Assembly: GCA_008802785.1 (NCBI GenBank)
Contig: VUYT01000027.1
Coordinates: 62,001-126,000, forward strand
Direction: 5' to 3'
DNA: 64,000 nucleotides
DNA from: Symmetrospora coprosmae
Lineage: Eukaryota; Basidiomycota; Cystobasidiomycetes; Symmetrosporaceae
Below the pieces are notes generated by a model. That model ran no database searches and was not told where the DNA came from. It was given only the letters and a program-made list of their open reading frames with translations. Shown piece by piece: positions 33,491-42,890 of the stretch (the first letter of the stretch is position 1; the number at the start of each line of letters is the position of its first letter). Both the position numbers and the translations under genes were made by a program.

Positions 33491-34653
33491 ATGACGTCGG
33501 CAAAAGCGGGCCTCGTGCTTCCATTCAGCCCGCGGCAAGTTGCGGAGATTCTGCCGGCGCCCGACCTCGACCTCGAGCTCGCCGGCACATTCGGACCTTC
33601 CTCTCCCTCCTTCCTCCTCCCTGTACCGTACATGCAGAGCCGTCTATCGCACTTCAGTCGACACTTTGCAAGAATCACATCCCAGAACAGCACGAGGACC
33701 TTCACATCATCTGCAATCATGTCGTCCCGCCCTGCAGGAACCGAGAGCTTCAAGGTAAGGGCGATCCGCACTGGCCCCGCTTGAGGGGATACCATGGGCT
33801 GTGCGAGGAGCTGACGTCCTGATCTGCCATGTCTGCAGTTCAACCACACCATGTGAGGCCGCGGTGTGCGCTTCGGGCTGCTGCCTGACTGAATAGTGGC
33901 ATCGCTGATGCTGCTCCGCACGCACCGCTCGCAACAGGCTGAGGATCAAGGACCCCAAGGCCTCGCTCAAGTTCTACCAGGACATTATCGGTGCGCGTGA
34001 GATACAGCTATGCCCGGATGCGCGTAGCCTTGGCGCTGAAGCGGATTGTCCGCAGGCATGGAGCTTGTTGACCAGCACAAGGGCGGGGACTTCACCCTCT
34101 ACTTCCTGGCATTCCCTCAGCCCGGGTGAGTTAGGGTTACGTTTGCTTGTATGGAATACGCACTGAAGCTGTGCCGCCTCGCCTCAGATCCGAGTTCCAG
34201 TCCAAGGAGGAGAAGGCAAAGACACGCTTCGCTCGTGAAGGCATCCTCGAGCTGACGCACAACCACGGCACCGAGGATGACGGCAGCTTCAAGGGTTACC
34301 ACAATGGCAACAAGGAGCCAAAGGGCTTCGGCCACATCGCCATCAGCGTCGACGATGTTGAGGTCGCTTGCGAGCGATTTGAGAGGCTCGGCGTCAAGTT
34401 CCAGAAGAAGCCGTCGGATGGCAAGATGAGGGTGGGTGCTAATGCAGCAGGGTGGGGAGGAGAACAGCAAGAGAGTGCTGACGGAAACTCTCCCTCCTGC
34501 AGCACATTGCCTTCATCCTTGACCCGGATGAGTACGTGAGTTGGGAGTGGCCCAATGTGACGCAAGCGTGGTAGATCCCTTGACACTCTGCTGACCCCCC
34601 ATTCGTATGTTCAGTGGATCGAGGTTGTCCCATCGCACAAGGCTGGCCCGTAA
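33491..34653 (+). CDS. GLO1: glyoxalase I (lactoylglutathione lyase), possibly dual-targeted
   Basis: Isomerises the methylglyoxal-glutathione hemithioacetal to S-lactoylglutathione. Exons end/start at 33754/33839, 33852/33939, 33990/34056, 34126/34188, 34431/34503, 34535/34615; exon 2 is 14 nt. One glyoxalase domain: [54 protein letters not shown] and [13 protein letters not shown]. The metal ligands His, Glu, His, Glu are all present. Three in-frame ATGs exist: 33491 (238 aa), 33632 ([17 protein letters not shown], 191 aa, a strong mitochondrial presequence look) and 33719 ([12 protein letters not shown], cytosolic form). Initiation at 33632 and 33719 would give mitochondrial and cytosolic isoforms. 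Confidence 0.93.
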
Positions 34654-35001
34654 GATGTACATACATGCGAGCGTTAGGCAACAGACCACGCCAACCAATA
34701 CAAGTTACCCTGATACTCCAGCTTGGGTCGAGATGCCATGGGTCGAGACACCATGGGACTCAAGCGCCTCGAAGGGCTTTACATCCCGCGATACCCATGC
34801 GTCTGCGGCCTTTCACGCTGATCGGTGCCCTTGCTGACACTGGCTCCCGGTCGGCAACCGAAATGGCATCGAAAGGGACCGCACTCGGCGCTCTCCTGCC
34901 GCCACAAGTCCAGCAGGAGAGCCGCTGCTTATCACCAATCACTGCAAGCGTAGTAGTCGACCTCCGTAGTCAACGAGACAGCTTCCGTAACACTTCCGCT
35001 C
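34654..35001. other. intergenic after glyoxalase I
   Basis: 3' flank of GLO1 and promoter of the small membrane protein. A short tandem echo, GTCGAGA(T/C)(G/A)CCATGGG, occurs twice near 34727-34756. Nothing else recognised. Confidence 0.4.
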
Positions 35002-35451
35002 ATGCCTCGACCGCGGCAGGCTCGCATTCCCTGGCGGTGTGCGAGCTGCCTCACTTCGGCATGCATGCTACTCGTGCATGCCAGTCCCGTCCCACTCTCG
35101 GCTGTGGAGTCTAGTGTAGGCATGTCAATCATCAAGCGCGGCGAAAAGACCGAGAAGGCAAAGCTTCTCGTCTACGTTCTAGGCTGGCCCTTCTTCATCG
35201 TACTCGGATTTGCCGTCGGGATGTTTCTGCTCCTGATCATCAGCTGCTGCTGCATGTGCAGCCGGACCCGACAGCGCAACGTCGCGCGGCACGAGCTGCA
35301 AGAGCTCAAGGAGAGGATGGCAAAGCAGATCAGGGAGGTCGCAGCGCTGCAGGAGAACCGTCAACGCAAGGAGATGGAGATGGCGGAAGAGGTGGAGGGA
35401 GAGGACGACTACGATGGCCGAAGCGATCAGCGGCGCGTTCCCTACTGGTAA
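35002..35451 (+). CDS. unknown small single-pass membrane protein with coiled-coil tail
   Basis: Intronless, 149 aa; family not recognised. The N-terminus (CASCLTSACMLLVHASPVPL) could be a signal peptide cut near residue 29. A Lys-Arg at SIIKRGEKTEK resembles a Kex2-type site. A long hydrophobic segment, LLVYVLGWPFFIVLGFAVGM continuing into LLLIISCCCMC, spans the membrane, and its Cys cluster could be palmitoylated. The tail is a charged coiled coil (RHELQELKERMAKQIREVAAL and following) ending in an acidic stretch and RRVPYW. If the start is the internal Met at about 35122, the protein is a tail-facing membrane anchor without signal peptide. Real coding is supported by the sustained frame and composition, not by homology. 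Confidence 0.6.
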   Translation: MPRPRQARIPWRCASCLTSACMLLVHASPVPLSAVESSVGMSIIKRGEKTEKAKLLVYVLGWPFFIVLGFAVGMFLLLIISCCCMCSRTRQRNVARHELQELKERMAKQIREVAALQENRQRKEMEMAEEVEGEDDYDGRSDQRRVPYW

Positions 35452-35636
35452 TGCAGCTGAGTTGACGTCTCGCAACTGAATTGCGATGCGGGGGAATGAT
35501 GTACAATGAGAGTTGGCATATGCCTATCGCACCCGCTTGCCCTTCTGTACTCTCGGTCCGTGTCTGCGCGGAAGGACAGCAACGATCAGAGACACACACA
35601 CAGAGAGAGTCGAGCACATGCTTGCGAGTCAGGGAC

Positions 35637-36262
35637 CTACCCTCTGAACTCTTTCTTGGGCTTTGTCGGGATCTCCTTGACTGTCCGTCCGCAGCGATAG
35701 TACTGCATCTGGCGGAGAAGATACCTGAGGCGGACACGGACATAACGCGAACTCATCAGACGGTAGTCCAGATTAGGGAAGTTGACCATCTATCGAGGCG
35801 GGCTCACTTCCTATCCTTGGGTGCTGTCACGCCTGCTGCCTTCAAGCTTTCGCTGTCGCGCCTCCAGAGGTCCTCCCACGCCTCGCCGAGCTTGCTCTCG
35901 TGTTCCGACATGTTGCGACCAATCTTGGCGAGGAATTCACCTGGAGTCTGTATCCCATCTGTGCGCGCGTGTATCCACCAGACGTTGTCTAGTAGGGTCA
36001 GCCAGGCGGCTCTCCCGTCCACGAAAGGGTTGTCTACGAAGAACGGCAGCGCACCTCGCTTTTCTGGTATCTGCGGGAGCGCCACTGGAGAAGATGAGAC
36101 TGCTGAAGGTGCTGTTGTCGCTGCTGGGGCATGTGCCGCTGGAGTCGTAACGATGCTCCTGCTCCTGCTGGTGCTCGTGCTGGCTGCTGCTGCAGACCGA
36201 GCTGCGACCGCTCTTCCTCCCCGCGGTATCCGCGCGCATGTACACAATGTGGAAGTATTCAT
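35637..36262 (-). CDS. mitochondrial small ribosomal subunit protein mS41 (FYV4, IGR domain)
   Basis: Fungal mitoribosomal protein with the IGR fold. Two exons (36262-35808, 35724-35637) join to 180 aa. A Ser/Ala/Arg-rich presequence starts MNTSTLCTCARIPRGG. The IGR motif is TPGEFLAKIGRNMSEH, followed by EAWEDLWRRDSESLKAAGV. After the intron the family's C-terminal block is regained: DRKYLLRQMQYYRCG and EIPTKPKKEFRG. The intron (GTGAGC..CCTCAG) is supported because without it the protein stops at DRK and loses that block. It shares a 164-bp divergent promoter with the TFIIIC subunit gene. Confidence 0.85.
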
Positions 36263-36426
36263 TGTTTCGTGCTTGCGTCGCTCTGCAAGAGATACCTGTA
36301 CCCGCTAGATATATCTTATGGGGAGGATGGCAAGCACGAGCACGAGCGTACTGTACACCGCCAGCCCTTGGAAGTTCGCCACGCTCGCTCGCTCTGCATC
36401 CCCCTTCGACCAACAACTCGAACGCA

Positions 36427-37872
36427 ATGTCAGAACATCAGGAAATACAGGCGCAAGCTCAGTCACGCTCGACTCCAGCAGCTGTTCCGGAAGCATCAAG
36501 CTTGCGGCAAGCGCTCCGACCCCTCTCCAGCTATGCCGTCCAACCTTCAGTCGACGAGACCTGGACGCGTGTGGACGAGCTTCCCGCAGCGGATGACCCG
36601 GAGTGGTCCGAGGAGGAAGAGGTGAAGCAGCGGACTAATCTCCGACTTTACTTGCTGTTCGCTATTGCCCGGGGCTCACGCGCATACGGGCGATACGCGG
36701 CTCTGTTCTGCGGGACCTGACGCTCAGATCTCGTACATTACGCTCGACCTCGGCGAAGACCTCCCTCCGGACATCCTGCAGCAGTTCGACGCGTTTCAGC
36801 TTACCGTGTGTGCCACCTAACTCGCTCCCTTTTGCGTCTGCGTCGCTGATCTAGTCGCCGAACCTGAACACTCCGCGCGAGGCACTCATGTAGAACCTGA
36901 ACACGCCAGAACCCTTCGCGCGGATCGGGCAGAACATACTACGAGGCCGACATGAGCGTCTCCTAGGAAGCGAGCTCATCTTCGCACAGGAGCTGCGTGG
37001 GTGCTGCCCTTTAGACCTACCTTGGCAGGTCAATCGCACACGCTGACCCGTGCTCCGACACGTATGCAGCGGATCCCGAGACAGGCAAGACGGGCTCGAT
37101 AGAGCTGCTTGGCGTTACACAGGAGCGCGTCCGCTTTGAACTTGTCAACTTGAAACCGAAAGCAGCATCCGGGGCTGGTGCAAGCGGGGTTCGCCTTGCA
37201 GACGGCGCCATGAACAGCAACGCATCAAGCTACCTCCTCTCCAATGCGCCGAAGCGTGGTCGCGCAGGCGGCGCGATAGGCTCACGGAGTACTCGCAAGC
37301 CGACCAAGCGCAAAGACGGCGAGGAAGGCGACGGGGATGGGGACGACGACAATGAGGGCGAGGACGGAGAGTCTGCCGCAGGATCCAGCGCCAACGAGTC
37401 GGCATGGCCCGTGCGCGTCGGACGGGGCAGACCTAGAGGCTCTAGAGCAGGTGGAAGACCCCGGGTCCGTGGACGTGGCCGAGGGCGCGGCCGTGGGCGA
37501 GGAGGCGCAAGTCCTGGCGCAGCTGAGGCGACAGGCGAGGCTGGGGAGGCGGACGCGAGTATGAGCGCAAGCGCGAGCACTGTAGGTGGGAGAGGGCCTG
37601 GTAGAGGTCGCGCAAGGGCGTCGGGGCGTGGGCGTGGGCGTGGGCGCGGGCGTGGGCGAGGGCGGGGCCGAGGAGCGGCAGCTGGTTCAGAGGACGGTAG
37701 GGACCAGTCTGCGGCAGGGGATGATGACGATGCCAGTCAGCCTGGAAACGCTTCCTCGGGGAATCAGCTCATGGACGGAGACATGGTTCTCGATGAACCA
37801 GCTGCCGATGCATCGTCCGCCAGAGGGACGCAACCCAATCTCGTCGATCTACCCGATATCGAGGAGTTCTAG
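36427..37872 (+). CDS. TFIIIC subunit 6 (Tfc7/GTF3C6-like) with RG-rich tail
   Basis: Component of RNA polymerase III factor TFIIIC, which binds tRNA-gene promoters. Four exons (36427-36621, 36728-36805, 36894-36996, 37070-37872) join to 392 aa. The TFIIIC_sub6 beta-barrel is rebuilt from three exons: SEEEEISYITLDLGEDLPPD, LTNLNTPEPFARIGQNIL, RGRHERLLGSELIFAQEL, then TGSIELLGVTQERVRFELVNL. An unusually long tail follows: an acidic part and about 60 residues of Arg-Gly repeats (RGRGRGRGRGG, SGRGRGRGRGRGRGRG), then an acidic end DLPDIEEF. The family usually lacks such an RG domain. The nearby decoy acceptor (CTAG at 36851) would give an early stop, so the TAG at 36891-36893 is used. Confidence 0.82.
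37618..37672 (+). repeat. GGGCGT-type minisatellite encoding Arg-Gly
   Basis: Imperfect tandem hexanucleotides (GGGCGT/GGGCGC/GGGCGA) producing alternating Arg and Gly in the TFIIIC subunit tail. Confidence 0.85.
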
Positions 37873-38189
37873 TGCAAGTGGCGGCAATTGGACACTGCAG
37901 ATCAATATACCGCAATACCGGGCCAGAAGTAACATGTTGTTGTTTGCTAGAAATGGTGAAAGAAATTGCTCGTCAAAATCGGGCTCCCGGCCCCCTTTGG
38001 AATGCGTATTGATGCGTATGTACAACAGCCCCATGCTACCCTACTGACCCGAGATACTGATTGAATAGTCTGCGGCTATCTGCATGCGTGTGATATGATG
38101 CTTTGAATCCTTTCTATGAATCCTTTCTAGAGGATGAAAGCCGAGAGCCAAGACTGCCGTTGGCAAACCTGCTAATCCGCGCCGGTCGG
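37873..38189. other. intergenic between convergent genes
   Basis: 3' flank of the TFIIIC subunit and of the disordered-protein gene. A tandem echo of ATCCTTTCTA occurs at 38107-38127. Nothing else seen. Confidence 0.4.
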
Positions 38190-40640
38190 ATATCAGGTAC
38201 GGCGGTAGGTTGGCCGGCTAGGATGCGTACTTGAGCGCGTTGTGCGTCGCGTGGCCGATGTGGACGCGCTCGAGAGGGATAGCGGGCTGACCGGGAGGAG
38301 ATCAGTCGCACTGGCGAGTGCCTTACGTCCCTTCAAAGCCGGTGGCGCGTTCGCATGAGCGGTGACGAGGAGAGCTGGAGACTGAGGCGGTTGATACGCC
38401 ATTGACGCTGTATTTACCTCCTTCATGGCAGCGTCATCACCTGGAAGAGCGTACGGTGGCGGTTCTACAGGCGCGGTTGTGCCTGCCTCTCGGATTACAG
38501 CCAAGGCGAAAGGCCCATCTGTGACGACGTCTTGAGCCGATGCAGTATCCAGATCGGCTTCGTCAGATAGGTCGAGAAAGTCGATGTCTTCGCCATCCTT
38601 GTCCTCGTCACACGAGAAGTCACGGAGGGGAATGCTAGGCGGGGAACGTTGTGCAGAAGAGGGCTGATCGCGGATCCCTGAGGTAGTAGCAAGAGGACCC
38701 CGCTGCGGTGCATTCGTGGCGAGCGCTGGCCGCACCGGCGGTGCTATGGAGGAGGCGGGCGTGGAACTCGCATCTGTGCGCCGCGTCCAAGCTTGAGCGC
38801 ACAAACGAAGGAGGTCAGGTATGTTCGCAATCTATCGAGAAGGCTCTCGGTAGCTCACAATTCCAAACAACGTATTTCTTCATGCGCAGCGGCGCATTGC
38901 TCGGCTTGCCAGCTTCGCCCAGGCGGCTGCGCAGCACCGCTAGTAACTGCGCCTTGAGCACCTTGGGCGGAATGACAGGCAAGCTCGGCCTGTCAACGCT
39001 GTTGTCCGCTGAAATGGGTTTCACGTCGTCAGACGGCTCTGCTTGCCGGGCTTGGGGTACTCGTCCGCCCATACTGCCGATACTGAGACTACCCTCGTCG
39101 GGTTCCTCAACCTTGACATTTCCAGCCTGCACCGAAGCGCGACGGCGCGGTTGAGGCGGAGCGGCATCATCAGAGGATGAGTCCGCAGAGGAGTCTCTGC
39201 CATCTTTCCCACTCGATGCTGCCGACCGCAGTCTGACCCGAAACTCGCGCTCGGCCACCGTGCAGGACCAGTTGTCGGAGCTGACCTCGTCTCCGCTCCA
39301 GGTCCATTCCTTCGGCGCCATCTTCGACTCCTTACTCCCTTCCATGGTCTTTGATCGGAGCCACGCTGGAGCTGCGCCAAAGCTGCCTGCATCGCAGTAC
39401 TGCGCAATCGCAGCTGCCGTGCTGGGTGAGCGGAGCAAAGGCTGCCCTGGCGGGCGAAGCAGGAGGAAGGAGCGGATCTGATGTGCAACCTTGCGCTTCT
39501 TGAGGCGGAATGCGGTCGCGGGTGCCGTCGATGCTGGGAGGGCCCGCTTGCAGCCTGCAACTTGTGACTGCACTCTAACGGCAGGAACAATGTCGGAGCT
39601 ATTCTCATCAGGGCGGGTGTGATTGTAAACGCCCGCGACGACGGCACCGCGGCGCTGATACGACAGTGGGGCTGCAGGCGGGGGCGGAATGTATCGAGGT
39701 GGGTGAAGGAACGTCGGCAGAACGAGGGACCCCTGATAGAATGGTGAAGCTTCCGCGACTCTCGAGCTTGGCTTCTCCTCTGCTTCAGGGGAAGTGTCGG
39801 GTGATGTTGAAGAAGCGCTAGAAGGCCCGGAGTCCGTTCCTTCTCCTGAGCCAGATCCGGAGCCCGAGCCCGAGCCAGAGCCGGAGCCAGACGATGGACT
39901 CTCGCTACCATCGTCAAAGCCGTGACCGATGAGCTGTGGTGGTCCAACGCTCGGAGACGACGATTCGTCGCCGGAACTGGCGTTACCGCTCGAGCTGCTC
40001 CCATCGGATGCGCTCAGATACTCCCTGTACTCGTGAGGGTAACGCTCAACCACCGCATCGTCGTCGTAGGCCTCGATGCCATTGAAGCTGAATGGCCGCC
40101 ATCTGTCTGCGTGGCTGTCAACGTTGGGATCGTAGAATCGGAAGGAAGCTCGTTGGCTTGCGGTGGCCGCTGCAACGGCAGCCTCATCCTCATGGGGCAG
40201 CACTACTCCTGACGAGGCAGAGGACGCTGCATACACACATGTACGTAGAGCACGTCAATCCTGTCAGTCTCGGATCTGTGCCGCTGCTTCCTGTCTGTCG
40301 TTTGCTCGCGTGGCTCACCTTCACGGATCGCGCTCTCATCGGGCGGGCCGTGCTCCGCCAGTGACAGTGGGCGATGGAGCTTCGATGCTCGGGCTGGCGG
40401 AACCCAGCTCCGACGAGGGGGAGCAGCCACAGCGCTCGCTGGCTGCATCTCGCTTCTTGTCTCCTTCCCACTACTTGGTGTCATGCCATCATTCGTGCAG
40501 TCCTCCTGCTGCTCCATCGCCTCATCGCATCGTCCAGATTGGCCTGAGCTGGCAGCGAGTTCTCGCTCTGGTGCTGCCGATGCTGCTGCCACCGTGCCCA
40601 TCACCGCCGGCGAGGTCCAAGCACGGGACAGTTGGGTCAT
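38190..40640 (-). CDS. large intrinsically disordered protein of unknown function
   Basis: Not recognised. Exon 1 (40640-40317) starts MTQLSRAWTSPAVMG. Exon 2 (40207 to about 38866) continues GVVLPHEDEAAVAAAT, FRFYDPNVDSHADRWRPFSF, then a Ser/Gly-rich stretch with a (Gly-Ser)n run, a Pro-rich part, KRALPASTAPATAFRLKKRKV (a likely nuclear signal), and ends LRMKKYVVWN. Exon 3 (from about 38790) adds YASSTPASS, an acidic DEDKDGEDIDFLDLSDEADL and a Pro/Ala-rich end. Junctions at 40317/40207 and 38866/38790 are well supported; the final 60 codons are ambiguous because a GTAAGG..GTCAG pair near 38290-38330 may be a last intron. Overall about 700 residues, with a folded patch around WTWSGDEVSSDNWSCTVAER. 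A nuclear regulatory role is only a guess. Confidence 0.6.
39843..39890 (-). repeat. Gly-Ser coding repeat
   Basis: GAGCC(A/C/G)-type hexamers on the plus strand; on the minus strand they encode an uninterrupted alternating Gly-Ser run in the disordered protein. Confidence 0.85.
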
Positions 40641-41044
40641 GACGGTGCAGCAGCAATTGTAGTCGCACCGCGAACGGCCACTGCCATCAAACGGTTATAC
40701 GGTTGTTCAATCAGGTGGAGCAGCTCCTCTGTCAGCCCCCCAATTGATTCGTTTCCCCTCCGTCGCCCAATCTCGTACTCCCGACGCCGCTCGGCTCGGG
40801 TGGTGGCGAACCATTGGTGCGAGAGACACCCTCGATCGCGGTGCCAGGAATCAGCTCGGCCTGGTCTGTCAGCACGGCAGCCACAGCCCCCCAAGACAGA
40901 CACGGACATGCCACTAGTTCCCGCTAGTTCATCTCCTCAGCACTGACTGACCCGCAACTAGGCATGTGGCAAAGTGGGACGCGTTTTGATATCGTACGGA
41001 AGACGGTACGGGGCAAGCACAGCGGGCAACTCGTACCGCACAGA
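40641..41044. other. intergenic: 5' flank of disordered-protein gene
   Basis: 404 bp between the start of the disordered-protein gene and the end of the binding-fold gene, both minus strand. No supported feature. Confidence 0.4.
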
Positions 41045-42715
41045 TCAGACAATTTTGGCTACGCGACCGTCGACAAAGTCCTCGAGCTGCCATCCGCCAG
41101 AAGGGGCTTCGACCACACCAGACTTTTCCAACACACTCAGCGTGTCGAGCACGACCGACTGCTTGATCTCGCCAATGTTGGCCGGATAGTCGACCGTCTC
41201 GAGCCCTGTTCGCGCATAGCACACGTCAGGGTTGCGTGCTCGGCCGCGGGACTTTAGCGCCCAGTCGATGCGAAACTCACAGTTCTTGATGTCCTCCTCG
41301 TCATAACCCAGCGACCTCTGGATAAAGGCAATGTCCTTGCCGCCAGCCGCGCGCGACTCGCTCGAGTTGAAGTCCTGGACTTCCACGTTGAGGCGCTTCA
41401 GGAACTCGCTGGCGATCTTCGGGTCGACGCTGGGCTGTGCGACAATCGCCCAGCTCGGCCAGGGCGTGTGCACGTTGCCAATGAAGCGACACTCTGGCAC
41501 GAGTGAAGGAATACTCAGAAGGGCCGGACAGGGCATTCGCGACTCTAGGTTGAAATGTCTTACCGCCAGAATCAACGTCTGTACGAGCATCAGTGTATAA
41601 AGATGGCGATACCGCAGCAATGCAGTCAGCTTTGGATCACCAGTTCCTGGACGCGCCGGCGAGGCTTGCGAATGTCCTGTGTCCACGCACAAGGCTTTGT
41701 CGTGAACCACTCCCAGAGAAAGGCGGCAGCTCTTCCGTCGTTAACACCGTCGCGCAAGTTCTGATGTATGACCGCCAAGGCGCAATCGCATGTATAGACG
41801 GTCAGGTCCGAGGGAGCACCTCAAGAGGTACGATTCGACTGGCTCACCTTGAATGTATCGAGGACTGTCACACATAACGACCAACAGTATACCAGCATGC
41901 GGTCAGCATGAAACCTGCCCGTGCTCAGTTGCTGGCGCTCACCCTCGAAGTTGAGCTTCTCCACCTGCTCCGACCCAGAGTCCGCGTACCACTTCTCGCG
42001 CAGGGCCATGTAGTTAGCGAAAATATGCGAGCCAGAGCCCAGGCGCGAGACACCGATAGTCTTTCCGCGCAGGTCTGCAATAGACTGGTAGCTCGTGTCC
42101 TTGCCCGTGATGACGGCCCTGCATGTTCGAACAAAAAGTGCGAGAGCGGTTGTAGCGCAGCAGCATCACGCTGAAGTGGATGAGCTCTCACCAGTTCAAG
42201 GGCGACGAGACATATTGTCCGATAATCTTGTAAGAGGCCGCCTTTCGCACAATGCCCGCAATGAGGGACTCGGTGAGGGCGATGGACTAGGGGGAAGTGG
42301 GCGCAGGCGAAGAATGGCGCGGCCGCGCATCAGCATGGCTGAGCCAGATCTGCCAGAATCAAGCGCGAAGAGGCGCACAATGTCGATCTTGTCCTCTTTG
42401 AGATACGTGATCATCTGCCCTGTTCCGCCTGAGAAGGAGTTCCACCAAGGCGAGCACGAGCTCGGTCAGATGGCAGCTTCAGGGGACCACGTCCGGCACA
42501 GCGAGAACGTACTCGGACAGCTGACAAGCTCAATGCCAGAGTCCTTCTCGCCGAGCCAGAGCAGCGGCGACGAGAAGTGCTGCTTGAACGAGCGCATCAT
42601 TTCGAGATGTCATTGCGTCAATCGCACAGGCGCAGACTGCAGAGATGCTGATGTGCGCGGGAGGCACCACTCTCACCTCTGGTACATAGCCGACGCGGAG
42701 CTTCTGAACGCTCAT
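41045..42715 (-). CDS. Ca3427-like type 2 periplasmic-binding-fold protein
   Basis: Soluble protein with the SsuA/THI5-type binding fold; cytosolic in fungi, ligand unknown. Multi-exon. MSVQKLRVGYVPE begins the first strand. Next come FSSPLLWLGEKDSGIELVSC, GGTGQMITYLKEDKID, ALTESLIAGIV then RKAASYKIIGQYVSSPLNW, AVITGKDTSYQSIADLRGKTIGV, SRLGSGSHIFANYMAL, FKNLRDGVNDGRAAAFLWEW, FTTKP, and CRFIGNVHTPWPSWAIVAQP. The C-terminus (LKRLNVEVQDFNSSESRAAG ... GWQLEDFVDGRVAKIV) matches the long helical end of the Candida Ca3427 family. The DGxxDAF/MWE..TTKP and TPWPSW blocks are diagnostic. There is no signal peptide. The fold is bacterial in origin, so an ancient transfer is plausible, but introns show long residence in a eukaryote. 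Confidence 0.84.
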
Positions 42716-42890
42716 TGTGCTGTGATATACCGGGTGGCCTTGAAGTGAAGCGCATTGGGATGATCGCTCAGGTCCTACGAGCAGGTGGCCACGGCTGGAC
42801 TCCGGCGCCGAAGGTCGGGCATGAGGCGATCCTAGCTGATCATGATCCATGCTCGTGTCGCAGCGCGTCTACGTATACCATCTTCTCTGA

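Noticed and set aside
39021-40004. 327-codon minus-strand frame within the disordered-protein gene
   Set aside because: A shifted-frame shadow of the Ser/Gly-rich exon. The chosen frame joins to exons on both sides through proper splice sites.
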